Origin: a candidate division WWE3 bacterium RIFOXYB1_FULL_43_24
Lineage (GTDB): Bacteria > Patescibacteriota > WWE3 > UBA101185 > UBA10185
Direction of reading: 5' to 3'
NCBI GenBank assembly: GCA_001773135.1
Contig: MEVX01000012.1
Coordinates: 1 to 41,711, forward strand
Length of the DNA: 41,711 nucleotides
Shown here piece by piece: positions 7,918 through 15,091 of this stretch. Below the pieces are notes generated by a model, which saw only the letters and a program-made list of their open reading frames with translations, was not told where the DNA came from and did not search any database. Position 1 is the first letter of the stretch. Each line of letters starts with the position of its first letter. Made by a program: the position numbers and the translations under genes.

Positions 7918-8909
7918 GAGGAACAATTTCAGCGGCAAGAACCGTTTCAATTGTTATTCCCTGCTACAACGAAGAAAAAAATATAAATAGGACAATTGAA
8001 GGTTTGCTGGAACTTGAGCGGGATTCGGGAGAAACCTTCGAAATAATTGCCGTCAACGACGGAAGCAAAGATGGAACATGGGGAGTAATTGAAGAGTACT
8101 CTGAAAAATATCACAACGTAATCGGTGTAAATATGATGTGCAATTTTGGGCAAAGCGCTGCTTACATGGCGGGGTTTGATATTTCGACAGGAGATTATGT
8201 TGTTACAGTATCAGCGGATTTGGAAACACCCTTAGAGAATATTTCTGAGGTAATAAAATATTTGGATGAAGGTTATGATTTCGTAAATACTCACAGGGTA
8301 GGAAGATGGGGAGCTGAAAAAGCAGGGCGTCAGGCAAAAAGCGGGTTAGCCAACAAAATAATTACAAAAATATCCGGCGTTCACATGCAAGATAGAGGCT
8401 CGGGTATGAAAGGATTCAGACGGGTGTTGATAGAAAACCTTCGTTTATACGGAGAAATGCACAGGTTTATTCCCGACTATGTAAAAGTATACGGTGCAAA
8501 AATGACCGAATTCGAAGTAGAGTTTAAGGACCGCGAGTTTGGAGAGTCCTACTATAAAGGTCACAAAAGGACTATTAAAGTTTTGCTGGATCTGGTCACT
8601 TTGTTTTTTATGCTTTATTTTTCTACAAAACCTTTTAAAGCAATGCCGGGTAGGTTGTTCGGTTTTGCAGGTGCGTTAATCGCCGGCTTGGGAGGTTTGG
8701 GAGCAGTTTATCTTACGATATTGAAACTCATGGGACAGAGCATAGGGGACAGACCGCTGCTTATCCTATCGGTCTTATTAATAATTGTGGGTGTTCAGTC
8801 GATGATGACAGGAATGATAGGTGAGTTAGGCATGAGAACTTACTTTGAATCTTCAGGTAGAAAGACCTACATTGTTCGGCAGCTAGCCAAAAAAGGCAGG
8901 CAAGACTAA
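7890..8909 (+). CDS. membrane-anchored GT2 glycosyltransferase (DPM/ArnC-like)
   Basis: Transfers a sugar from an NDP-sugar to a polyprenyl phosphate carrier at the inner membrane face, as in ArnC/GtrB relatives. The GT-A domain starts at SIVIPCYNEEKN and has AVNDGSKDGTW, SADLETP in place of the usual DADLQDP, and DRGSGMKGFRR. Two C-terminal membrane helices (about 250-278 and 286-312) complete the DPM-like layout. A GGAG Shine-Dalgarno lies before the ATG inside the epimerase gene. The exact sugar is not predictable. Confidence 0.88.
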   Translation: MEKDRAVPVGGTISAARTVSIVIPCYNEEKNINRTIEGLLELERDSGETFEIIAVNDGSKDGTWGVIEEYSEKYHNVIGVNMMCNFGQSAAYMAGFDISTGDYVVTVSADLETPLENISEVIKYLDEGYDFVNTHRVGRWGAEKAGRQAKSGLANKIITKISGVHMQDRGSGMKGFRRVLIENLRLYGEMHRFIPDYVKVYGAKMTEFEVEFKDREFGESYYKGHKRTIKVLLDLVTLFFMLYFSTKPFKAMPGRLFGFAGALIAGLGGLGAVYLTILKLMGQSIGDRPLLILSVLLIIVGVQSMMTGMIGELGMRTYFESSGRKTYIVRQLAKKGRQD

Positions 8910-8935
8910 GCCGTTTCCGGGTTTTTATGTGAAGG

Positions 8936-8964
8936 TTGCATGTGTCCCGCCCCTTATGTAATAT
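8936..8964 (+). promoter_or_regulatory. sigma70-type promoter of the dsbA-like gene
   Basis: TTGCAT, 17 bp, TAATAT. The predicted start near 8971 leaves a leader of about 29 nt carrying AGGAGGTG. This is a classical SD-led gene, unlike the leaderless ones nearby. Confidence 0.65.
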
Positions 8965-8999
8965 AGATGGATATAAATTTGTTTTGATAGGAGGTGTTT

Positions 9000-9737
9000 A
9001 TGGAAAATTCTAAAAACTCAAACATTGTTCAGTTAGTGCTTGTTGCCGCGCTTGTAGGAGCCGCTTTTTATATTGGTAGTTTGTCTTCTAAAGTAGGAAA
9101 ATTGGAAGAGGCGAACAAGGGCACAGGAGTGCCTACCCAGGCTGCAGGGGAACCCGCCACATTTGATTCTGTGGCATTAGCGTCCTCTTTAGGTTTAGAC
9201 TCAGGTGCTTTCAAGACTTGCGTTGATAACCGCGATACTAAAGCTAGGGTTGAGGAAGAAGAAAAAGGTGGCCAGAGTGCGGGTGTGCAGGGAACTCCCG
9301 GTATAATCATGTTCGATACTCAGACCGGAAATTCCGTAGTTATTCCCGGAGCCGTCGATCCTACCACTATGCAGCTTTTCCTTGATAACTTATTAGCAGG
9401 AAAAGACACGACACTTGGGACACAGACAATCAAACTAGGAAAAGTTGAGAACTTGATAGCTCTAAACGATGCAGATTACGTCAGGGGTGACAAATCAGCC
9501 CGTGTATTGTTATTTGAGTACTCCGACTACGACTGTCCTTTCTGCAAGCAAGTTCATCCTACGTTACAGACTTTGTTAGATGACAACGCAGGGAAAGTTG
9601 CCTGGATATATAGGCAATTTCCGTTAGATCAATTGCACCCGACCGCCAGATCCAAATCCGAAGCTGCGCTCTGCGCAGGTAAAATCGGAGGAAACGATGC
9701 CTTCTGGGCATTTTCCGACGCTTTGGCGACACTGTAA
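9000..9737 (+). CDS. circularly permuted DsbA-like thioredoxin-fold oxidoreductase
   Basis: Predicted exported thiol oxidase, membrane-anchored by residues about 10-28. The order of the fold is swapped. First comes the normally C-terminal half: ASSLGLDSGAFKTCVDN, GVQGTPGIIMFD with the cis-Pro loop (P100), and the final FLDNLLAG helix. A linker leads to the normally N-terminal half: GDKSARVLLFEYSDYDCPFC (C179/C182), WIYRQFPLDQLHP and FWAFSDALATL at the stop. In standard DsbA/thioredoxin-4 proteins CxxC precedes the cis-Pro. Both halves are complete and in one frame. AGGAGG at 8989-8994 is 5 nt from ATG 9000; the upstream GTG of the ORF track overlaps that SD. It is followed by VKOR, its expected reoxidant. 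Confidence 0.88.
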   Translation: MENSKNSNIVQLVLVAALVGAAFYIGSLSSKVGKLEEANKGTGVPTQAAGEPATFDSVALASSLGLDSGAFKTCVDNRDTKARVEEEEKGGQSAGVQGTPGIIMFDTQTGNSVVIPGAVDPTTMQLFLDNLLAGKDTTLGTQTIKLGKVENLIALNDADYVRGDKSARVLLFEYSDYDCPFCKQVHPTLQTLLDDNAGKVAWIYRQFPLDQLHPTARSKSEAALCAGKIGGNDAFWAFSDALATL

Positions 9738-9751
9738 AAATATCGCTTTTC

Positions 9752-9771
9752 GCGGGGGTGAAAACCCCCGC
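9752..9771 (+). other. GC-rich hairpin between dsbA-like and VKOR genes
   Basis: A perfect 8-bp stem (GCGGGGGT/ACCCCCGC) with a short loop, ending 8 nt before the VKOR ATG. There is no T-run after it, so it is not a classical terminator. It may be an mRNA processing or attenuation element. Confidence 0.45.
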
Positions 9772-9779
9772 CCGTTAAA

Positions 9780-10214
9780 ATGACCACATCAAAATACTTA
9801 TTTATTGCGAAGATTTTAGCCGCGTTGGGTATAGGGTTGGCGTTGTACCTTTATGTGAGTTATATTACCCAGCCTGTGTACAGAATTTGCACAATAAGTG
9901 ACACAATAAACTGCGATGCGGTTATCAGCGGAGAAGTATCAAAGACTTTGGGGATGCCCACAGCTTTATACGGACTCATCGGGTACACGGTAATATTGGT
10001 AGCGGCTTTTCTTGGTAAGAAAAAACTAATGTTGGGAACAGCTATTTTCGGCACCCTCTTTTGTTTGCGTATAACCTACATTGAGATTTTCCAGCTTCAA
10101 GTGATTTGCCCGGTATGTTTGCTGTGCCAGATAGATATGTTGGCATTATTAGCGGTTTCGATTTCAGTTCTTAAGAAAAAGGTTCAGGTTACTTCCGTGG
10201 CGGAACCTGTATAG
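9780..10214 (+). CDS. VKOR family disulfide-generating membrane protein
   Basis: Bacterial vitamin K epoxide reductase homologue that reoxidises DsbA-like proteins using quinone. Four membrane helices are present. The loop cysteine pair is C37 and C45 (CTISDTINCDAV) and the active-site pair is CPVC (in ICPVCLLCQ). GMPTALYGLIGY matches the family. Here the order of elements is normal. Its location directly after the DsbA-like gene indicates a two-protein oxidative folding pathway. Confidence 0.92.
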   Translation: MTTSKYLFIAKILAALGIGLALYLYVSYITQPVYRICTISDTINCDAVISGEVSKTLGMPTALYGLIGYTVILVAAFLGKKKLMLGTAIFGTLFCLRITYIEIFQLQVICPVCLLCQIDMLALLAVSISVLKKKVQVTSVAEPV

Positions 10215-10232
10215 TAATCCCTCTTCAATTTG

Positions 10233-10238
10233 TATAAT
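10233..10238 (+). promoter_or_regulatory. -10 box, leaderless type
   Basis: TATAAT exactly 6 nt before ATG 10245. The ORF-track start (TTG 10230) lies upstream of this box and would be untranscribed from it, so 10245 is the start. Confidence 0.7.
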
Positions 10239-10244
10239 AGGCAT

Positions 10245-11843
10245 ATGTTCGGAAATTATCCTGTAAACGACGACTGGGTGTTTTTTTGGCAGGTAAAGGC
10301 TTTTTCGTTGGGAATTTTTAATATAAACGCCGAGCTTGATCCGTCTTTTATTGCGCAGGGTTTTTTGGGTTTACTGTGGTCAAAAATATTCGGGTTGGAT
10401 TACATTTCACTTCAAGTTCTGACATTTCTAATTTCGTTGGGAACAGCTTTTTTCGTATATAAAACTTTGCGGTTGCTCGGTTCCAGGAAGATTTTTGCCA
10501 TAGCGGGAGCGCTGACTTTATTTTTTAATCCATTGTTCTTTGTTTCTTCTTTCACTTTTATGACGGACAATTACCTTCTGTTTTTTCTGTCAGGTGCTAC
10601 CTACTTTTTTATCCGTTATTTCACAGCAGCTTCATACAGGAATTTAATAGCGGGGTCTTTCTTCGCTATGCTGGCAGCAGCGACGCGCCAAAATGGAACC
10701 CTTATATTTTTGCCGGCAACAGTATTGTGTGCAGTGCCTTTTCAAAAAGAAAAATTAAAGAAACTGTTAATACCGGTGTTTTTCTTCCTCCTTTCAATTG
10801 CTGTAGCATTTTTTTGGCCGAGGTTTGGGGCGAACAAAAGATTTTTGGAAACGGAGGATTTTGCCGGGCGTTTACAAACATTTTTATACGTTCCGCAATA
10901 TTTACTTATATTTCTTTCACCGGTTTTTCTTGGAATCAGAGGACAGTTGAATGGTCTTTGGAGAAAGGCTGTGGTCTTTGTAATAGCAGTTCCGGTTGCT
11001 TACCTTTTGTTTAAGACCGATCTTTTTCCAATGGGCAACATGCTTTACATAGAGGAGCTTTATGCTAAATCGGATTTCAGGGCGAATTTTAGTCTTTTCG
11101 ATAATATTTTTACGAAATTGTTTCTAGCGTTTGTTTGGGGATTGGGGTTTTCGAAAATTCTATTTTACTTATTGCCTAGATTTAGAAAAATTGCGGACAG
11201 GGGAAATTTGCGGAAACCGGAAGTATTTATTCTTTTTGCCGCAGCTTTAAATTTTGGCGTTTTACTGTTCTCTTCCGATATGTATGACCGATATTTACTT
11301 CCGGGGTTTCTATTTTCACTTTTATTTGTGTTTGGCAGACTTGGGGCCGGCTATCAACTTAATAAATATTGTGTTTATTTGTCTATTTTGCTACTTATGG
11401 TCATTTCGGTTGCTTTGCAGTGGGATTTTTCGGCGCGTAACAGGTTAATGTGGAAACAATTGGAGAATCTTAGGCAAAAGACAGGTATGAGTACACAGAT
11501 AGATTTTAACGATACATATATAAATCACATAACTGTGAGAGAGTCCGGCGATTTTACAGGACTTGAGTCAAGACGCGGTAGTTTTGACCCCCTGTGTTTT
11601 ATTCAGGATTACACGCTGGACAGCAGCTTCCCGTTTTCAAAGAAGGTAGAAAGCTTGGGGCGGGTTATTTCGTCTAAGGGTTTGGAAAATCCCAAACCTT
11701 TGGGTGTGCGAAAAAAGACACTCCCCAGAATTAAAAATAATTTGGACAGTTTGACGTTTAATGAGGAATATCCGTCTGTTTTGTACGGATTGGTAGGGAA
11801 GAAAGCCTATGTTGGAAGTTTCTGTGTTGAGAGCGCCGATTGA
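10245..11843 (+). CDS. polytopic membrane glycosyltransferase (GT39/ArnT-like)
   Basis: 532 residues with about ten hydrophobic segments. An early acidic pair in NYPVNDDWVFFW fits the catalytic Asp region of the first extracytoplasmic loop in PMT/ArnT-type glycosyltransferases, which use polyprenyl-phosphate sugars. ATRQNGTLIFLPA resembles the segment after the second loop. A soluble C-terminal tail of about 130 residues is not recognised. Codon use is T-rich like the neighbours. Acceptor unknown; it could glycosylate proteins or envelope lipids. Confidence 0.7.
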   Translation: MFGNYPVNDDWVFFWQVKAFSLGIFNINAELDPSFIAQGFLGLLWSKIFGLDYISLQVLTFLISLGTAFFVYKTLRLLGSRKIFAIAGALTLFFNPLFFVSSFTFMTDNYLLFFLSGATYFFIRYFTAASYRNLIAGSFFAMLAAATRQNGTLIFLPATVLCAVPFQKEKLKKLLIPVFFFLLSIAVAFFWPRFGANKRFLETEDFAGRLQTFLYVPQYLLIFLSPVFLGIRGQLNGLWRKAVVFVIAVPVAYLLFKTDLFPMGNMLYIEELYAKSDFRANFSLFDNIFTKLFLAFVWGLGFSKILFYLLPRFRKIADRGNLRKPEVFILFAAALNFGVLLFSSDMYDRYLLPGFLFSLLFVFGRLGAGYQLNKYCVYLSILLLMVISVALQWDFSARNRLMWKQLENLRQKTGMSTQIDFNDTYINHITVRESGDFTGLESRRGSFDPLCFIQDYTLDSSFPFSKKVESLGRVISSKGLENPKPLGVRKKTLPRIKNNLDSLTFNEEYPSVLYGLVGKKAYVGSFCVESAD

Positions 11844-11873
11844 TTATTTAAGGACGGCACTGTTCGTGGGTCA

Positions 11874-11894
11874 AATTTTCTATGGTTGGGGTGA
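11874..11894 (-). repeat. copy of the tRNA-Pro 3' end (att-like)
   Basis: 20 of 21 bases match 12071-12091, which covers the tRNA-Pro acceptor 3' strand, the CCA and 9 nt beyond it. Same orientation, 197 bp downstream of the intact tRNA. Confidence 0.8.
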
Positions 11895-12024
11895 ATTCGC
11901 TTCGCGAAGCACTAACTTGAGAAGTGAGTGGAAGGACTCGGTCACCGGTTCGCGTCTGCTGACGCGCCCGTCGACCCCCTCTCGCTCGCCTTCGCTCGCT
12001 GCGAATCATTCTCGTCCTGCCACG
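11895..12024 (-). repeat. structured element between tRNA-Pro and its 3'-end copy
   Basis: On the minus strand the element starts with GATTCGCAGCGAGCGAAGG, then GGGGTCGA, then a hairpin CGCGTC-AGCA-GACGCG, then GGTGACCGAGTCCT, which resembles the T-arm. A further palindrome GCTTCGCGAAGC follows before the tRNA-Pro 3' copy. The same plan, with different stem sequences, occurs at 26907-27002 and 28305-28398. It has no coding content; ORFs called here are shadows. Confidence 0.65.
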
Positions 12025-12076
12025 AATAAAAAATTCCCGCCAGCTCGTCGCTTTGCTCCGAACTAACGGGAATTTT
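12025..12076 (-). terminator. intrinsic terminator after tRNA-Pro
   Basis: Minus strand: stem AAAATTCCCG/CGGGAATTTT with a 27-nt loop followed by TTTTTTATT. It begins 4 nt after the tRNA CCA. Confidence 0.7.
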
Positions 12077-12079
12077 CTA

Positions 12080-12156
12080 TGGTCGGGGTGACAGGACTCG
12101 AACCTGCGGCCTTTCGCACCCCATGCGAACGCGCTAGCCAACTGCGCCACACCCCG
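12080..12156 (-). tRNA. tRNA-Pro (GGG)
   Basis: 77 nt with encoded CCA. The acceptor stem is CGGGGTG/CACCCCG, the D-arm GCGCAGTTGGCTAGCGC, the anticodon stem TTCGC/GCGAA with loop ATGGGGT (anticodon GGG), and the T-arm contains GGTTCGAGTCC. Position 32 is A and 38 is T, a slightly unusual loop pair. Its 3' end is duplicated at 11874-11894. Confidence 0.93.
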
Positions 12157-12171
12157 ATACCTACGAGTCAA

Positions 12172-12180
12172 AATTTACCA
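12172..12180 (-). promoter_or_regulatory. extended -10 promoter of tRNA-Pro
   Basis: Minus strand TGGTAAATT, placed to start transcription about 9 nt before the tRNA. Confidence 0.5.
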
Positions 12181-12232
12181 TTATTCAGACCAAAAATCCA
12201 ACATTTTAAGTAACGAAACCCCGCCTGTTAAA

Positions 12233-12274
12233 GAAAAAAGTAAAGGCGGCAAAACATCTTTAGGATTTGCCGCC
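12233..12274 (-). terminator. terminator containing the stop codon of the 12260 gene
   Basis: Minus strand stem GGCGGCAAA/TTTGCCGCC followed by TTTACTTTTTT. The stop TAA of the upstream gene lies in the loop, so the last codons form the 5' arm. Confidence 0.75.
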
Positions 12275-12583
12275 TAGGGTTGTGCCGAAACGTTTCTTAA
12301 GTTCTTCAAACGCCTTGGGTTTATCCGAGGGAGTGTAAGTGGGATTTCTCTTTGGCTTTGCCAGCTTCGATTTTGAGAGAAATCCCCAGTTAATGACGAC
12401 GTTATCGGCTGTTAGTTTGTGCAACAAACGTGTCGGGTTCTTGTCCGAAGTGAAAGCGTAGTCCATATCGGTTAAGGAACCCGTGTCAACAGTTTTTGCA
12501 CCCCACCGCAGTATATGCTCGTAGGTCGAATTAACCTCGCTGCGGGTAGCCTGACTACTTAGTCTGACCCACCACCTGTACAT
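12260..12583 (-). CDS. hypothetical protein, 107 aa
   Basis: Not recognised. Basic C-terminal half (KSKLAKPKRNPTYTPSDKPKAFEELKKRFG), no membrane segment. It overlaps the upstream 80-residue gene by 29 nt and ends within an intrinsic terminator, so the two form a small two-gene operon. The start is uncertain because of the overlap. Confidence 0.55.
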   Translation of the reverse strand: MYRWWVRLSSQATRSEVNSTYEHILRWGAKTVDTGSLTDMDYAFTSDKNPTRLLHKLTADNVVINWGFLSKSKLAKPKRNPTYTPSDKPKAFEELKKRFGTTLGGKS

Positions 12584-12797
12584 CGAACTTACTCCATTTC
12601 CGTCCGCCGAGGCGGTACTTTGAATTCACTAAGTTCTGGAGAGCTTTGTACACCTCTTTGGGTTTTTCAATCTCCGAGATGGTCACGTGGCCATCGTCTT
12701 CCAGAGTAACGAGCGCTTTTTTATCGACAGCCCACACATAAAGCGCAAGTCTTTTAACAACGGGAACAGACAAAGGTGGCCCTTTCATTTCAATCAT
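12555..12797 (-). CDS. hypothetical protein, 80 aa
   Basis: Not recognised. A strong Shine-Dalgarno (GAGGAGGAGAA) stands directly before ATGATTGAAATG. A small, mixed alpha/beta, soluble protein containing VDKKALVTLEDDGHVTISEI. It is the first gene of a two-gene unit with the 12260 gene. Confidence 0.6.
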   Translation of the reverse strand: MIEMKGPPLSVPVVKRLALYVWAVDKKALVTLEDDGHVTISEIEKPKEVYKALQNLVNSKYRLGGRKWSKFDVQVVGQTK

Positions 12798-12866
12798 TTC
12801 TCCTCCTCTCTTCTATTTTTCGATTCTTGAACTCGAATACTACACGATAAAAGGTGGAAAATAAAA

Positions 12867-13514
12867 TCAGAGACTCTTTTTTAGTCTTAGCCGATATATT
12901 TGGCGCGGTCTTCCGAATGCCAGTTTTTTTGCCCAATTAGAGCCAATATCGGTGAGTTTCTCCTTAGGAAAAAGCTCACATTTTTCCAGTTTCAGGGTTC
13001 CCGAAAGCGTCTCAAATGCCCGTACGACGACATTTTCAATATATTCTTGGGTAAGTTCGGGAAGTTCCAGCCTGTCCGATTCGGAAGGCTCCAAATCGGG
13101 TGAATAACCGAGTATTAGTTCCAGCTCTCCGGAAACCTTTAACAGCGCCGTAATCTTGTTAATAGCTTCTTTAGACGGGTTCACTATCTGGCCTAAAAGC
13201 GACCCCCAGGGGAGGATAACGCTTACTTTATCTGCGATTTCCGTCATGGTAATAGGCAGATTTTCCAGCGAGGACGCTAGGAACACAGTATTTTCAAGCT
13301 TTTTTCTCACTGATTTTACAGAATATTCGCGGAGTTGCTTTTCTACCGGGTCGGCTCCTATATACAGCGTATTCGGGTCACGAAGGGCCGATTCATACAC
13401 AAATCTTCCATCACCCGTACCTAAGTCAATGTGCACAAACGCGTATTTGGCGGCCATTCCCCTTAGGTTTTCCACCGAAATATCAACTGTCTTATTACCT
13501 TTTACCGACTTCAT
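12867..13514 (-). CDS. KamB/NpmA-like 16S rRNA (adenine-1408-N1)-methyltransferase homologue
   Basis: SAM-dependent methyltransferase of 215 residues. Motif I is VHIDLGTGDGRFVYE, then IGADPVEKQLREYS, then VILPWGSLLGQIV. This matches the DxGTGDG...(N/V)LPWGSLL signature of the KamB/NpmA family, which methylates A1408 in the decoding site and blocks aminoglycosides. The ORF-track start (13559) is rejected. ATG 13514 has a TATCAT -10 exactly 6 nt upstream and begins MKSVKGNKTV, as in the family. Whether this homologue targets A1408, another base or another substrate is not determined by sequence. Confidence 0.75.
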   Translation of the reverse strand: MKSVKGNKTVDISVENLRGMAAKYAFVHIDLGTGDGRFVYESALRDPNTLYIGADPVEKQLREYSVKSVRKKLENTVFLASSLENLPITMTEIADKVSVILPWGSLLGQIVNPSKEAINKITALLKVSGELELILGYSPDLEPSESDRLELPELTQEYIENVVVRAFETLSGTLKLEKCELFPKEKLTDIGSNWAKKLAFGRPRQIYRLRLKKSL

Positions 13515-13520
13515 GCGGTA

Positions 13521-13530
13521 ATGATAGAAT
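13521..13530. promoter_or_regulatory. overlapping divergent -10 boxes
   Basis: In a 22-bp intergenic gap, TAGAAT (plus, 13525-13530) is 6 nt before the truB GTG, and TATCAT (minus, 13526-13521) is 6 nt before the methyltransferase ATG. The two hexamers share 2 bp, so RNA polymerase probably cannot occupy both. Confidence 0.6.
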
Positions 13531-13536
13531 AAGGCC

Positions 13537-14346
13537 GTGCATAAAGCAAAAAATAACATTTTAGCTGTTTGGCAGCCTGTCGGAATATCGACAAATCGCC
13601 TATCCCAGATAGTAGGTGAGCACTACGGCACACTTTCAAGCCACACAGGTACTTTGGATCCTATGGCGGAGGGAGTGGTAATAATTTTATTGGGGGACAC
13701 CCGTCTTAAAAAGTACGAATACGCGCACTGGCACAAAACCTACGAGTTTGAAATTATTTTCGGCATGTCCACGGATTCTTATGACGCGATGGGTTTTATT
13801 ACCGGAAAAAATAATCTCGTACCTTCTAAAAAGGAAATAGAAAAAATTCTACCCAACTTTAACGGACCCTATTCCCAAAATGTTCCAATGTACTCCGCGG
13901 TAAAAGTAAAAGGGAAAAAACTTTTCGAAAGGGCGCACGCCGGTGAGATTCTAGAAAACACCCCGATTAAAAAAGGAGAAATTTTAAGCATACGTTTAAA
14001 AAGATACAGTGAGGTTTCCCTTAGTAATTGCGTTGAAAATATCTTAAGAAGATTAAACTCAGTCAAAGGAAACTTCAGGCAGGAGCCGATTATTTCGCAA
14101 TGGAAAAAATTTGTGGACTCCGACTGCAAAGTTATAAAAGCAAAGTTCGAAGTAGAGATGTCGAAAGGATTGTACGTGCGTTCTTTATCTCAGGATATTA
14201 GCAGCAAGCTCGGTTGCCTGGGGTTTACACACTCAATTGTCAGAACAAGAAACGGTAATTATGGAAAAAAGGGGGCGGTAAACGTAGAGAAGTTATTTGG
14301 CTCCCGGCGCAATTTCGACAACCTTATTGCGGGAGTTAAATCCTGA
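13537..14346 (+). CDS. truB: tRNA pseudouridine-55 synthase TruB
   Basis: Forms pseudouridine 55 in the tRNA T-loop. HTGTLDPMAEGVVIILLG carries the catalytic aspartate; KTYEFEIIFGMSTDSYDAMG and SAVKVKGKKLFERAHAG are further TruB motifs; SKGLYVRSLSQDIS is close to the C-terminus. The N-terminal motif VWQPVGISTNRL differs from the usual (D)KPxGxTS. 269 residues, near normal. GTG start with a -10 6 nt upstream, so leaderless. Confidence 0.93.
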   Translation: MHKAKNNILAVWQPVGISTNRLSQIVGEHYGTLSSHTGTLDPMAEGVVIILLGDTRLKKYEYAHWHKTYEFEIIFGMSTDSYDAMGFITGKNNLVPSKKEIEKILPNFNGPYSQNVPMYSAVKVKGKKLFERAHAGEILENTPIKKGEILSIRLKRYSEVSLSNCVENILRRLNSVKGNFRQEPIISQWKKFVDSDCKVIKAKFEVEMSKGLYVRSLSQDISSKLGCLGFTHSIVRTRNGNYGKKGAVNVEKLFGSRRNFDNLIAGVKS

Positions 14347-14520
14347 CACAATGCTTATCCTGCTCTTGGCAATTCCGAAGTAATCGGACAGGGCGTTTAC
14401 CAACTCGTTATTAGCCTCGTTTTCTTTTGCTATAGCTTTTACCGAGATCCTGAAAATTCCGTTAGATTGTTCGATTTTCGGCTCTTTAGCTCCCGGCTTT
14501 AAAAGTACATGAATTCTCAT
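14293..14520 (-). CDS. DUF167 family protein (YggU-like)
   Basis: 75 residues. MRIHVLLKPGAKEPKIE, ISVKAIAKENEANNELVNAL and SRISIVSGFNSRNKVVEI are characteristic of the DUF167/UPF0235 fold. Molecular role unknown. It is convergent with truB, and the two reading frames overlap by 54 nt. The overlap encodes the last residues of both, and the family pattern (KVVEI near the end) supports this as real. Confidence 0.85.
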   Translation of the reverse strand: MRIHVLLKPGAKEPKIEQSNGIFRISVKAIAKENEANNELVNALSDYFGIAKSRISIVSGFNSRNKVVEIAPGAK

Positions 14521-14587
14521 ACGTCTATTTATGATAATATATTTTGGCGTTCTTTTTTAGTTGCTGTTTATTTAATCGGAGGAATTT

Positions 14588-14950
14588 ATGAATTTAGACA
14601 TAGTTACAAAAAGACTTAAAATTATTTCGGATTTGCAGGAAGAGCTGAACGGTGTAAGAGCCGCCTATCAGGAATCGCTTGAAAATGACCCCGCTTACCA
14701 GGAATTGCAGGAAGAGGCGTCCAAGTTCAGAGAAAGCTCCAAAGATAAAAAAATTCAGGTAACTTCCAATCAGACAATGAAAGCCATGGCTGATCAGATG
14801 AAAGAGCTTAAAACAGAGATAACCGAGAATAAGGACATTTTGGGCCAGGAATTGGCTGATTACTACAAAGAGAGTGGTTCCATGGAAATTACTGATGAGG
14901 ATGGGAACGTAAAAAGGATTGTTTTTTCAGTGAAGCTCATAAACGGGTAA
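14588..14950 (+). CDS. small helical hypothetical protein
   Basis: 120 residues, highly charged, mostly predicted helix/coiled coil (residues 1-90), ending in a short beta-rich tail (GSMEITDEDGNVKRIVFSVKLI). A good Shine-Dalgarno (GGAGGAATTT) precedes the ATG. No family recognised; the helical core plus tail resembles small phage or nucleoprotein accessory proteins, but that is not evidence of function. Confidence 0.6.
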   Translation: MNLDIVTKRLKIISDLQEELNGVRAAYQESLENDPAYQELQEEASKFRESSKDKKIQVTSNQTMKAMADQMKELKTEITENKDILGQELADYYKESGSMEITDEDGNVKRIVFSVKLING

Positions 14951-15007
14951 TAGAGGGATAGCAAAACCTATTGCCAAACCGCCCTTTTATGAGAGAATAG
15001 CAATGTT

Positions 15008-15091
15008 ATGAGCATTAGAAAAAAGAAAAAAGACGCACAAAAGAATAAAATGATCCGAAAACATAGAAAGAAGTTCCGAAGGGTCAGCTAA
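15008..15091 (+). CDS. 27-residue highly basic protein (too short for ORF track)
   Basis: ATG 15008 to TAA 15089-15091. It begins MSIRKKKKDAQKNK and ends HRKKFRRVS; 14 of 27 residues are Lys or Arg. This resembles tiny ribosome-associated proteins (compare the basic COX24/bTHX-like peptides) more than random sequence. It lies in a 141-bp gap between 14588 and uppS, convergent with uppS (the stops are adjacent: 15091/15092). No SD is visible. Similarity to a named family is only suggestive. Confidence 0.5.
   Translation: MSIRKKKKDAQKNKMIRKHRKKFRRVS

Noticed and set aside
9752-9771. Hairpin considered as an intrinsic terminator between dsbA-like and VKOR
   Set aside because: No T-run on either strand; recorded only as a hairpin.
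11848-12171. 107-residue ORF across tRNA-Pro (VAQLASAFAWGAKGRRFESC)
   Set aside because: Translation of the tRNA and the repeat element; a common mis-annotation.
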